From Galeruca laticollis (Eukaryota; Arthropoda; Insecta; Coleoptera; Chrysomelidae): a stretch of 64,000 bases of DNA. The stretch spans positions 150,403,309-150,467,308 of the forward strand of contig OY998175.1 in the NCBI GenBank assembly GCA_963921935.1. Reading direction: 5' to 3'. The notes under the pieces were generated by a model. That model was given only the letters and a program-made list of their open reading frames with translations, was not told the DNA's origin and ran no database searches. Below are positions 34,300 through 44,087 of this stretch, in pieces. The position numbers and the translations under genes are program-made. Numbering within the stretch: position 1 is the stretch's first letter; each line of letters begins with the position of its first letter.

Positions 34300-34735
34300 T
34301 ATCACGTAACGAGTGTTGTAAGAAGCATTTTACGCACGAACGGAAAAGTTACGCACGAAGCCGCGTAGCGGCAAGTGCGTAATTCCGTGAGTGCGTAAAA
34401 TGCGTTACAACACGTGTTACGTACTGTACTTTACCTCTACGACCTACTTGTATTGATAATCTTATTAGGGGGGATTAAAGTACACATAAAAACGTACATC
34501 CTCGATGCCCAGCCAAGTGTTGCATTTCATAAAAGTCCATCCTCGATGCCCAGCCAAGTTTCGTAAAAGTCCATTCTAAGTAGTATTTATTTGTATTAAA
34601 AAGTATGTAGAATTACCGGAATTGCAAAAAATAGCGTATACACATCTCAACTATAGTGACATTAATCCCTTAGGTGGATTACTTCTCCCAGAAATCAAAC
34701 ACCGCCCGTGGCATTAAATGGGTCACTTTAATCGC
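34300..34735. repeat. Foldback repeat B with two GCTGGGCATCGAGGA boxes (reverse orientation)
   Basis: Left hairpin 34305-34425: arms ACGAGTGTTGTAAGAAGCAT.. closing on GAAGCCGC-GTA-GCGGCAAG, nearly perfect over about 55 bp. Boxes at about 34498-34516 and 34540-34558, read on the minus strand as TTGGCTGGGCATCGAGGATG, separated by GGACTTTTATGAAATGC. On the minus strand the outer edges read GGACTTTTACGAAACTTGGC and GTACGTTTTTATGTGTA, matching foldback A. CGGAATTGCAAAAA recurs at 34617-34630. Lies between the piggyBac remnant and the satellite array. Confidence 0.85.
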
Positions 34736-34741
34736 TTGGTG

Positions 34742-34745
<4 letters not shown>

Positions 34746-34815
<70 letters not shown>
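34746..34815. repeat. (TA)n microsatellite, left border of satellite array
   Basis: About 35 TA dinucleotides. They join the first satellite unit at AAGATGTACG. Confidence 0.95.
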
Positions 34816-34821
<6 letters not shown>

Positions 34822-36968
34822 CGAATAGTGCGTGACATATGAACAATAAGCAACGAATAGATTAGTGGGTATTGCACGCAAATAGAAGAAAGGGCTACTG
34901 AAAAGGGTGGTAACCGCAGACATGCATGTTTCTAGCTCATTAGCCGTCATCAGTACGGTACAACCAAGAAAAGATGTGAAACATGAGAGCAAAGGTGTTG
35001 AATGAAACATGAGAAAATATAACAGAATTCAGCAGGATAGTCAAACACAACATTTGTGTCAGTAATATTAGAAGATCTCGAATATTCGAGACAACAACCA
35101 ACATAGACACGGAGGTGCATATAACACTCCCGTCTGAAACTTCCGACCCAGATTAATGAAATAATAACAAGATGTACGAATAGTGCGTGACATATGAACA
35201 ATAAGCAACGAATAGATTAGTGGGTATTGCACGCAAATAGAAGAAAGGGCTACTGAAAAGGGTGGTAACCGCAGACATGCATGTTTCTAGCTCATTAGCC
35301 GTCATCGGTACGGTACAACCAAGAAAAGATGTGAAACATGAGAGCAAAGGTGTTGAATGAAACATGAGAAAATATAACAGAATTCAGCAGGATAGTCAAA
35401 CACAACATTTGTGTCAGTAATATTAGAAGATCTCGAATATTCGAGACAACAACCAACATAGACACGGAGGTGCATATAACACTCCCGTCTGAAACTTCCG
35501 ACCCAGATTAATGAAATAATAACAAGATGTACGAATAGTGCGTGACATATGAACAATAAGCAACGAATAGATTAGTGGGTATTGCACGCAAATAGAAGAA
35601 AGGGCTACTGAAAAGGGTGGTAACCGCAGACATGCATGCTTCTAGCTCATTAGCCGTCATCGGTACGGTACAACCAAGAAAAGATTACTGACACAAATGT
35701 TGTGTTTGACTATCCTGCTGAATTCTGTTATATTTTCTCATGTTTCATTCAACACCTTTGCTCTCATGTTTCACATCTTTTCTTGGTTGTACCGTACCGA
35801 TGACGGCTAATGAGCTAGAAACATGCATGTCTGCGGTTACCACCCTTTTCAGTAGCTCTTTCTTCTATTTGCGTGCAATACCCACTAATCTATTCGTTGC
35901 TTATTGTTCATATGTCACGCACTATTCGTACATCTTGTTATTATTTCATTAATCTGGGTCGGAAGTTCCAGACGGGAGTGTTATATGCACCTCCGTGTCT
36001 ATGTTGGTTGTTGTCTCGAATATTCGAGATCTTCTAATATTACTGACACAAATGTTGTGTTTGACTATCCTGCTGAATTCTGTTATATTTTCTCATGTTT
36101 CATTCAACACCTTTGCTCTCATGTTTCACATCTTTTCTTGGTTGTACCGTACCGATGACGGCTAATGAGCTAGAAACATGCATGTCTGCGGTTACCACCC
36201 TTTTCAGTAGCCCTTTCTTCTATTTGCGTGCAATACCCACTAAAATCTATTCGTTGCTTATTGTTCATATGTCACGCACTATTCGTACATCTTGTTATTA
36301 TTTCATTAATCTGGGTCGGAAGTTTCAGACGGGAGTGTTATATGCACCTCCGTGTCTATGTTGGTTGTTGTCTCGAATATTCGAGATCTTCTAATATTAC
36401 TGACACAAATGTTGTGTTTGACTATCCTGCTGAATTCTGTTATATTTTCTCATGTTTCATTCAACACCTTTGCTCTCATGTTTCACATCTTTTCTTGGTT
36501 GTACCGTACCGATGACGGCTAATGAGCTAGAAACATGCATGTCTGCGGTTACCACCCTTTTCAGTAGCCCTTTCTTCTATTTGCGTGCAATACCCACTAA
36601 TCTATTCGTTGCTTATTGTTCATATGTCACGCACTATTCGTACATCTTGTTATTATTTCATTAATCTGGGTCGGAAGTTTCAGACGGGAGTGTTATATGC
36701 ACCTCCGTGTCTATGTTGGTTGTTGTCTCGAATATTCGAGATCTTCTAATATTACTGACACAAATGTTGTGTTTGACTATCCTGCTGAATTCTGTTATAT
36801 TTTCTCATGTTTCATTCAACACCTTTGCTCTCATGTTTCACATCTTTTCTTGGTTGTACCGTACCGATGACGGCTAATGAGCTAGAAACATGCATGTCTG
36901 CGGTTACCACCCTTTTCAGTAGCCCTTTCTTCTATTTGCGTGCAATACCCACTAATCTATTCGTTGCT

Positions 36969-36972
<4 letters not shown>
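34814..36972. repeat. Inverted array of 355-bp satellite units (about 2.5 minus, 3.6 plus)
   Basis: Units repeat every 355 bp: AAGATGTACG at 34814, 35169 and 35524 in one orientation. After an inversion point at about 35685 the complement repeats at 355-357-bp spacing to 36972. Sequence identity between units is almost complete. Each unit holds a 16-bp palindrome TCTCGAATATTCGAGA and the segment GATGACGGCTAATGAGCTAG. Conserved short ORFs of 70 and 84 codons recur in every unit but show no protein-like features. A diverged single unit occurs at 15975-16200. Confidence 0.95.

Positions 36973-36994
<22 letters not shown>
36971..36994. repeat. (TA)n, right border of satellite array
   Basis: TA run joining the array at ...GTTGCTTAT, a different unit position from the left border. 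Immediately followed by a T-run that is the poly(A) end of the next LINE on the minus strand. Confidence 0.9.
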
Positions 36995-37004
<10 letters not shown>

Positions 37005-37938
37005 TAGAAATGCTTTTATTTCAACAAGTGTACAAAGTCACAGTACAATGTATGAAAAACTAATCTCTTAGCCTATCACATGTTCAGACTATAAAGGATT
37101 CTTAAAACTAATTACACCTAATTACAATGTTCAGGACGAGCTCAATTAATAGTCTCGAAAAAATTTCATACATACATACGCATACATATACACATATACA
37201 CGCACACACATATACATACAACAACAAAACAAAAGAATATATGTATATAATCATAATTTTTGTGAAGCATTGTTCCTAATCAGCAATAAATGCTGGCACC
37301 GGAACCTATATATTTTAAGTTTAAAGGCCATTTACAAATTGCATCATTTCTGCTTTGAACGAGGAATAACTATCTTTATTTTTTATATAGTTTGGCAAAA
37401 GATTGAATGACTGAAGACATTTAGAAAAGGGATTATTTAGAGCAATTTTCGTTCTCACCTGGGGTAGATAAATTTGGTCTTGACTTCTAGTTTCATAGGA
37501 ATGTATTTCATTAATTATATTCAATTTTGTGTTGCATTTCTGTTGATTTTTTGTTATTTTGTAGATAAATTTACATTGTTCTATCTGTAGAATTTTTTCC
37601 AGCGGTAATATTTTAGTTTGATCGTAGATCATTTCTGTATTAGCCCTGTAACCATAGCCAAATAAAGTTTTTACCACCTTATTTTGCAGAGTTTTGATTT
37701 TTTTAAATAATGTCTGAGAACATACCCCCCAGTTTGTTATCAGATATCGGAATATAGAAAGAAAATAAGCATTATATATCATAATTTTATTCTGTAGATT
37801 CAGGTAACTCTGACATCTATAAAGTGCTCCAATCATTGGTACAATTTTTTTTATCATGTGCTCTGCATGTTTGTGCCAATTTAGTTTGTCATCGATTACC
37901 AATCCTAGATATTTGGTATAATCGACCTTTTGAATGGC

Positions 37939-37942
<4 letters not shown>
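36995..37942 (-). mobile_element. 5'-truncated LINE, minus strand, inserted within (TA)n
   Basis: Begins at the TA run 37942-37995 and ends in a run of T on the plus strand (poly(A) on the minus, 36995-37003) against the TA run at 36971-36994. Both ends therefore lie in TA repeats, consistent with insertion into a TA microsatellite. Confidence 0.75.
37321..37941 (-). pseudogene. LINE reverse transcriptase C-terminus (open, truncated at 5' end)
   Basis: Reads QKVDYTKYLGLVIDDKLNWH.. (RT thumb motif YLG..IDDKLNWxxH), then SYLNLQNKIMIYNAYFLSIFRYLI and LQNKVVKTLFG, ending FVNGL and stop at 37323-37321. These are the post-catalytic thumb and C-terminal regions of a CR1/jockey-group RT. No stop within about 205 codons, so the insertion may be fairly recent, but the catalytic part is absent. 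Confidence 0.85.

Positions 37943-37996
<54 letters not shown>
37942..37996. repeat. (TA)n microsatellite
   Basis: Uninterrupted TA run at the 5' truncation point of the minus-strand LINE. Confidence 0.95.
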
Positions 37997-37998
<2 letters not shown>

Positions 37999-37999
37999 T

Positions 38000-38198
38000 T
38001 TTAAGGTTCTTTGACTAAACGTATATTTTTTTATATAAATTTTCTTGGATTTCAGTCAATTAAAACATTATGGAATGATTAAAATGTCATTTTACTAAAA
38101 TTCTGTCAAACAATGGTGACGTTTCAGTCTTAAATTTAGACCTTTATCAAACTAAAATAGAACAGAATGCATATGGTAAACAAACTATTGGAATATAT

Positions 38199-38270
<72 letters not shown>

Positions 38271-38957
38271 GCAAAATGGTATTCTTGACGGTAGATAACT
38301 CAAAAATCTCTCAATATCTTAGGGATTCCGTCGTAAGTAGGGCTGAATTAAACTCTTATTTACTACCCAACGTTTCGAAAAATTTTATTTTCTTTTTCAA
38401 GGCTGAAATATGGACATGTTGGTACATTTCATTAATTAACAATTTTTTATACTTACGTGTAAAGTGAGTTAATAAATATTAAAATAGTTCATACTCGGAA
38501 CAAAAAAAAATATATTTTATGTATAGATACTTTTTAAGTACTAATTCAAAAGGATCTTTTTGATTTGAAGGAACATTATATGTCACAGTTTGAGTGACAG
38601 TTTTTTGGTTGAGACATACCCTAGTTGATGTGTTCAACTTTATGACTTAAGAGACAGTCTTCATTATTAGTAGCATGACTTGTCACTTAATCATGATCCT
38701 ATGAACAAAGGAAGTCCTATATATCATATATTCTCCCTTGTCAACGAGCGAAAGTTGTAAGGTATATTACTCTCACTAATTACCCCAGTCAATCTCACGA
38801 TAACAAGAGTGAATGTAGTATATACACAACAACTCCGTTATAACTCATTAGTTATATAGATGTTTATATTTATAAGTTAGAAATATCTACAATTTGATTG
38901 TTCTTATGTTGTTGGTTAAATGAAAGAAGATACGCATAAGTGTGATTAACATGGTTG
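38000..38957. other. Non-coding repeat-like stretch with internal (TA)n (38201-38267)
   Basis: Two short segments, GACGTTTCAGTCTTAAATTT (38110) and CCAACGTTTCGAAAAATTTT (38369), are of the ACGTTTC..-type found at the borders of Penelope-like and related short insect repeats. No coding sequence recognised. Confidence 0.4.
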
Positions 38958-39039
38958 CATATATATATATATATATATATCATCATCATCATCATCATAT
39001 GCAGCTTATTCAACCATTTTGTTATGGTGTAGCCTCCCT

Positions 39040-41955
39040 TTACATATTTATATATTCCACTTCCATGTGGGCCCATTGTTGTCTATTGCTAGCTATGCGG
39101 CCCCAAGTTGATCCTGCGAGTTTCTTTATGTCGTAGTCCCATCTTAAGTTGGGGCGTCTTCTTGGTCTTTTCACGCCTCGGGGATACCATTGCGTTATCT
39201 TTGTGGTCCATCTATCGTCTGTCCTTCTAGCGAGATGCCCCGCCCATTGCCACTTTAGGGATCTGATTCTATTTATGACATCTATCACTTGGGTCTTTTG
39301 TCTGATCCAATCAAGCCTTTTTCTATCTCTCCTTGTTATTCCAAGCATGCATCGTTCCATAGACCTCTGCGTTACCTGGAGTTTTCTAATGATATCAGTT
39401 TTCAGGGTCCAGGTTTCACAGCCGTATGTTAATACTGGTAGTACGCACTGATCAAACGCTTTCTTTTTCAAACGGAGTGACATTCTAGACTTGAAGATGA
39501 TAGAGTTCTGTCCAAATGTTCTCCATGCTAATTTGATTCTTCTGTTTATTTCTGGAAGTAGAGAGCCTGATATGTGTATTAGTTGACCCAGGTATATGTA
39601 TTCCTCTACTATTTCCAGGGCAGTGTCATTAATTGTTATTTCTTGTGCGTTTATCAGTTCGTTATACATTATCTTGGTCTTACTCAGATTTATTTTAAAG
39701 CCTACTTCGTTGCTTGCTGCATTCAATTCATTTATTTGTTGTTGCATTTCGCCAGGGTTACTCGCTATCAGGATGATGTCATCAGCGAATCTTAGATGGT
39801 TCAAGTATTCTCCATCTATATTCAGACCTGTGTTGTTCCAGCCCAGTTTTCTGAAGATGCTTTCTAGTGTTGCTGTAAATAACTTTGGTGATATTGCGTC
39901 TCCTTGTCTAACTCCTCTGCTGGTGGGGAATTCTGGTGTGCCCTCATATATCCTAACTCTCGCTTTGGCTTCCCTATATATATTTGCTAGGGTCTCAATA
40001 TATGGCTTGTCGACCCCTTGTTCTGTTAGGGCATTTATTACTGCTCTGGGATATATAGAGTCGAATGCTTTCTCAAAGTCGATGAAGGCTAGTGCTAGTG
40101 GTTGGTTGTATTCTTTGGTTCGACTGATAACCTCTTTGAGGGTATGGATGTGATCTATTGTACTGAAGCCTTTGCGGAATCCAGCCTGTTCTCGTGGTTG
40201 GGCCGAGTCTAGTGCATTTTGTATTCTGTTGTGAATGATCTTTGTGAATACCTTGTACGTCACTGGTAGTAGACTTATTGGTCTGTAGTTCTTAATGTCT
40301 TCTTTGCTGCCTTTCTTGTGGATCAACACTATGAGGGCGCTGTTCCACTCTTTAGGTATGCTCCTGGACATCAGACAGTTCGTGTATAGTTTGGCAAGGT
40401 ACTTCCATGTTTTAGCTCCTGCATATTTGAGTATTTCGGTCGTGATGCCGTCATTTCCCGCTGCATTGCCATTTTTCATGCTTTTCAGTGCCATCTCTAC
40501 TTCCTCCACCAAAACTTCTGGTATGGCATCTTCTGAGTGTTCTATTATTTCTTCCAAATTTTCAGGGGCCTTGTATAGGTCTCCATAGAATTTGGCTACT
40601 AGGTCTATTATTTCATTCCTGTCTGTGGTTCTTGTGTTTCCATCAGTTAATGCAACTATCTGTCTTTTCCCTATTATTAGTGCCCTTTTTGCATTTTTGT
40701 AGCTTTTACGGTTTTCTATTGTTGTTTGTACCAGTTTCTCGTTGTAATTCCTGATATCTTCTGCGATTTTCTTTCGTATGGTCTTGCACAGTTCGGTGTA
40801 TTCAATTCTTTGAATGTTTGTTGTCTTTTTCATTTCTCTTCGTTTTTGTAATAGTGCTTTTGTTTCCGGAGTTAGTTTTTTGTGTTCACCTCGTTGTTGC
40901 AGACCTCCCACTTCTACGGCGCGGTTTCGAATTGTGTCCATCAGTTCAGGGTTGTTATATTCCACTTTTTGTAGTCTTTCTTCTAGTAGTGCTTCATATT
41001 GGTGAGAGTTCTCTCTCAGCCTTTCGTTGTTTATGTTTTTCGTTGTGTTGGTTTTGATTAATCTTGACCTTTCTAGTTTAATATCTAAGACCAGTCGAGC
41101 TCTAATTAGTCGATGGTCGCTTCCTGTAGTGAACTTCTTGAGCGTGCTTAGATCTTTTACTGTGTTAATTTTATTGGTGAGGATAAAGTCTATTTCGTTT
41201 CTGATAGTTGCACCGGGGCCTTCCCACGTCCATTTCCTGTTAGGGTTCTTCTTGAAGAAGGAGTTTGCCACATACATGTTCTGAAAGTGTGCGAACTGTA
41301 TTAATCTCTCTCCTCTTTCATTCCTTTCTCCAAATCCATATTTCCCCATTCCTTTTTCTTGGTCTTTCTTGTGTCCTACTTTGGCATTAAAGTCTCCCAT
41401 TATGTATTTGAAGTGACTATTGTCGTTGCTGAGCGCTTGGGTTATTTCATTATAGAATTCTTCTATTTCGTCGTCACTATGGCTGATTGTTGGGGCGTAT
41501 ACCTGAATAATCTGGATAGTATATCTTTTGGAGAGTCTTAGTGTTATGCTGGCTACTCTGTCTGAGGTGCTTGTTATCCTTATGATTCTATTTTTCCAGG
41601 TTTTCTTAATTAGGAATCCTACTCCGCTTGTTCTTCCTGTTGGTGTTCCTTGGTGGTATAGAAGATTCCCTGATTCAAGTTCTATGAGTTCTTCATTTTT
41701 TCGTCTTACTTCGCTAATGCCCATGATATCCCACTTTATTTTTGCTGCCTCTGTTTCCAGTTCCATAATCCTAGCTTGATTAGAGAGTGTACGGCAGTTA
41801 TAAGTTGCTAGGTGTAATGTAGTCAATGGGTAGTGGTTTAGACTCCGCAGATTCTTAGCACCCTCTGCCCTCGTGGCTGGTTCCCAGGATCTACCCCTCC
41901 TAGGGCCCTTCGGGCTTACGGAGAATGAGGGCCGTAACTTGTCCTTGTCTGTCAT
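39040..41955 (-). CDS. RTE-clade endonuclease-reverse transcriptase, intact 971-residue ORF
   Basis: One unbroken frame. An APE-type endonuclease (residues about 45-291) has all expected active-site positions: N53 in TYNCRTL, E82 in ISEVRRK, Y153 in QVYAPT, D188 and N190 in MGDFNAK, D256 in IDFILT, and D280-H281 in SDHRLIR. Reverse transcriptase (about 480-760) has NYRPISLLPVTYKVFTK (556-572), EQAGFRKGFSTIDHI (589-603), AFIDFEKAFDSI with D626, GVRQGDAISPKLFTATLE and the catalytic FADD at 723-726. The C-terminal region contains WAGHLARRTDDRW and KRPRRRPNLRWDYDIKKLAG, usual for insect RTE proteins often mislabelled as craniofacial development protein 2-like. Known role: target-primed reverse transcription. 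Looks recently active. Confidence 0.95.
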   Translation of the reverse strand: MTDKDKLRPSFSVSPKGPRRGRSWEPATRAEGAKNLRSLNHYPLTTLHLATYNCRTLSNQARIMELETEAAKIKWDIMGISEVRRKNEELIELESGNLLYHQGTPTGRTSGVGFLIKKTWKNRIIRITSTSDRVASITLRLSKRYTIQIIQVYAPTISHSDDEIEEFYNEITQALSNDNSHFKYIMGDFNAKVGHKKDQEKGMGKYGFGERNERGERLIQFAHFQNMYVANSFFKKNPNRKWTWEGPGATIRNEIDFILTNKINTVKDLSTLKKFTTGSDHRLIRARLVLDIKLERSRLIKTNTTKNINNERLRENSHQYEALLEERLQKVEYNNPELMDTIRNRAVEVGGLQQRGEHKKLTPETKALLQKRREMKKTTNIQRIEYTELCKTIRKKIAEDIRNYNEKLVQTTIENRKSYKNAKRALIIGKRQIVALTDGNTRTTDRNEIIDLVAKFYGDLYKAPENLEEIIEHSEDAIPEVLVEEVEMALKSMKNGNAAGNDGITTEILKYAGAKTWKYLAKLYTNCLMSRSIPKEWNSALIVLIHKKGSKEDIKNYRPISLLPVTYKVFTKIIHNRIQNALDSAQPREQAGFRKGFSTIDHIHTLKEVISRTKEYNQPLALAFIDFEKAFDSIYPRAVINALTEQGVDKPYIETLANIYREAKARVRIYEGTPEFPTSRGVRQGDAISPKLFTATLESIFRKLGWNNTGLNIDGEYLNHLRFADDIILIASNPGEMQQQINELNAASNEVGFKINLSKTKIMYNELINAQEITINDTALEIVEEYIYLGQLIHISGSLLPEINRRIKLAWRTFGQNSIIFKSRMSLRLKKKAFDQCVLPVLTYGCETWTLKTDIIRKLQVTQRSMERCMLGITRRDRKRLDWIRQKTQVIDVINRIRSLKWQWAGHLARRTDDRWTTKITQWYPRGVKRPRRRPNLRWDYDIKKLAGSTWGRIASNRQQWAHMEVEYINM

Positions 41956-42109
41956 GCTGGGGTTGTGAGGCGTACCTTACCACGCTGCCTCAATGCGGGT
42001 TGGCAAGGGGCGAGGGATGTCGTCCGCCAGTTTTCGCCATTTACTGACGGACCCTGTACCCCCAGATTTTTAGTGGAACTTTTTATTTATGAAAAAGCCC
42101 TTACTAGAG

Positions 42110-42185
42110 TGAGATTCGAACCCCCGTCCTTCAGGTCAAGAAAACCCAATTTCCGGCGCTCTAATGCACTCCGCCATCTGGGGGG

Positions 42186-42187
<2 letters not shown>
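42110..42187 (-). ncRNA. tRNA-like sequence (Pol III A and B boxes) at the 5' end of the RTE element
   Basis: On the minus strand, an A-box-like TGGCGGAGTGC (42176-42166) and a B-box GGTTCGAATC (42122-42113) lie 44 nt apart. The order D-arm, anticodon-like arm, then T-arm with TTCGAAT loop matches a tRNA. The acceptor stem does not pair well and the T stem has one mismatch, so it is not a working tRNA gene. It is either a tRNA-derived promoter head of the LINE (as in SINEs) or a chance neighbour. Confidence 0.6.

Positions 42188-42188
<1 letters not shown>

Positions 42189-42238
<50 letters not shown>
42189..42238. repeat. (TA)n microsatellite
   Basis: TA run abutting the tRNA-like sequence. 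Confidence 0.95.
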
Positions 42239-42239
<1 letters not shown>

Positions 42240-42240
<1 letters not shown>

Positions 42241-43671
42241 CATATAATTCCAAATAACTCTCATATCTAATAAACGTTATCTACCATTTACATATAGAAT
42301 AAAATTCAATAATAAAAGGGCTACGTCTATTGACAGTTGCTAGGGAAGCCGTGCGATTTACTTTACAGCCGTGCGTTTTGTTTTACCGCGCGTAATAGAC
42401 GTCTTACATTGATTGCCGACTGTGTGTTTTTGACTACTTACAGGGGTGGTCGTACGTAAAAATTATTACGTATATTCAGCCCAGAATAAGTTTGTTGTTG
42501 CATGTTTGCAACAATATGCATTTAATGGTTAAACTAATATTAGCTATAATAACCCTGCGTGGTTGAAGCGTAAATGAACAAACATCTTTAAAAGAAAATG
42601 CGATGTATCGCTGGCGGAATTTAAATTCAATCGCGGACCATAGATTGGCTACTGCAGACAGCTGGTTAAGAGCCACTAATATACAAGAGCAGTAAGAAAT
42701 AGTACAAATCTGATTTAGCAACTTTGACTAACTTTGAGTTTTGCTAGTTGAAATATGTATCTTCTATTTTTTTAAATTACGACACCACTACGAACATATA
42801 TTTATTTTATTGCAATTTTTAATATTAGAATATGAATAAAGTCAATTAAACAATATCGCATTTTGAGAAAAGCTTCTTAGTCAACAGAATTTATGGAAAT
42901 AAAAATTAAAGTGTGAGCATTTAACATTGTTAAAAAAAGATTAACCGCAAAAGCATTCTTAAGTTGAATGTTTTTGATTAACCCTAATCATAATATTGTA
43001 ACTGCTGATATTCCTCTTGGCATAACACGAATGGTTGGTTGAGGCAGGTACATCATCGATAAAGGATTTTTCGAATCATTCTAAAGTTGGTCGATTAAAA
43101 TCAGGACACTGTAAGATTTTAATAATAATCTCTTTTAGAACCCTTTCAAAATTTAATCCCATCAACTTTGTCATTACATAATGTGGTATGTTCAGATCCT
43201 TAAAAATTGCGAATCGCAGATCATATAACACTATTAAAAAAATGATACGGTACTGTCAAAAAGAATGGACTCGACTGATCGTAATCCTCACAATCTCACT
43301 AAAGTGACCACTCTGTAGAAAGAAATGAAGCGACTTTGCTGTAAATATGTTTTGCTGTCTGCCAAACATTCGCTTTGTCTCCCTCGCACTTTATGGTCTG
43401 TATTCACTGCACAATTGAATACACGGAACGCTGTCTATTCTCATGTATATGATTGGATTATAAAGCCTACATAATGCTACCCTTTATTGAACGACATTGA
43501 TGATCGGAAGTCCTTAACGATTTTCAAAATAAGATCATGGATTTAGAACAAGTAGGGAAGCACCACAGGATGTTGTAGACTTCTAAACAGTTATTTCAGT
43601 TTAATGAATGACCCTGTATAAAAAACCTGAAGCTTAAGACGGACAAAGCCTAAATATAATACTTCGATTTA
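42240..43671. other. Intergenic sequence without recognised gene
   Basis: Contains a 9-bp inverted repeat, ACGTCTATT / AATAGACGT (about 42325 and 42394), around a GC-richer core, and a small hairpin TACGTAA..TTACGTA near 42453. No coding or RNA gene recognised. Confidence 0.5.
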
Positions 43672-44087
43672 TTTATGGTTATTTTTTGTCACTACGTCCC
43701 CGTGCCGATGCCGGGAGTGGGTAATTTGCGCGCCTGCTTCCTTCCTTGGATGTGGTAGCCGTTTCTCTCCGGAATCAAACCCTGATTACCCGTTAACCAT
43801 ATAGTAGTCGCAGAACCTACCATCGACAGTTGATAAGGCAGACATTTGAAAGATGCGTCGCCTGTGCGATCAGCGAAAATTAAGAGTCACCAATTTGTAT
43901 GACGACGTGCAAGCCAGCCCCTGATTGGTTTTGATCTAATAAAAGAGCTCCTTTCGTCTTCGGTCAGAGATAGGTTTGCTCTAGATAATTACCACAGTTA
44001 TCCAAGTAGATGTGGGTTCGATCTATGGAGCCATAGCTAATTTAATGAGCCTTTCGCGGTTTCGCCTTAATTTGGTTTGTAGGTAGG
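43672..44087 (-). pseudogene. 18S ribosomal RNA pseudogene, 5'-domain fragment
   Basis: On the minus strand the text follows eukaryotic 18S rRNA from its 5' domain in order: AATTAAGGCGAAACCGCGAA and GGCTCATTAAAT, TACTTGGATAACTGTGGTAA, TTATTAGATCAAAACCAATC, GGCGACGCATCTTTCAAATG, TCTGCCTTATCAACTGTCGA, TGGTAGGTTCTGCG, GATTCCGGAGAGAAACGGCT, ACCACATCCAAGGAAGG.AGCAGGCGCGCAAATTACCC, ending GTAGTGACAAAAAATAAC. Many substitutions and small indels are present (for example a duplicated GGCA near 43705), and only about 415 nt, roughly a quarter of 18S, are present. It cannot be functional and lies alone, without 5.8S or 28S neighbours. Confidence 0.93.

Larger units (their letters stand above)
38958..42187 (-). 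mobile_element. RTE-type LINE with intact ORF, tail (GAT)n, 5' tRNA-like sequence
   Basis: Minus-strand element running from about 42187 to a tail of GAT trinucleotides (plus-strand CAT/ATC repeats at 38981-38998) that passes into (TA)n (38958-38980). A short-motif tail instead of poly(A) is typical of the RTE clade. Bordered at the 5' end by (TA)n (42189-42238). The 5' leader of about 230 bp before the ORF begins with a tRNA-like segment. The only LINE in the window with an unbroken full-length ORF. Confidence 0.85.

Noticed and set aside
34814..36972. CRISPR-like array of repeats
   Set aside because: Units are 355 bp and contiguous, with no unique spacers, in a eukaryotic genome. It is a satellite.
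35740..37004. Recurring ORFs of 70 and 84 codons in the satellite units
   Set aside because: They recur only because the DNA units are nearly identical. They lie in overlapping frames, have no domain or motif, and run into (TA)n at the array ends.
39149..41779. Several plus-strand ORFs of 60-185 codons opposite the RTE ORF
   Set aside because: They are antisense shadows of the intact 971-codon reading frame and have no recognisable content.
42110..42187. Functional tRNA gene
   Set aside because: A and B boxes are present, but the acceptor stem does not pair and the T stem has a mismatch. Called tRNA-like only.
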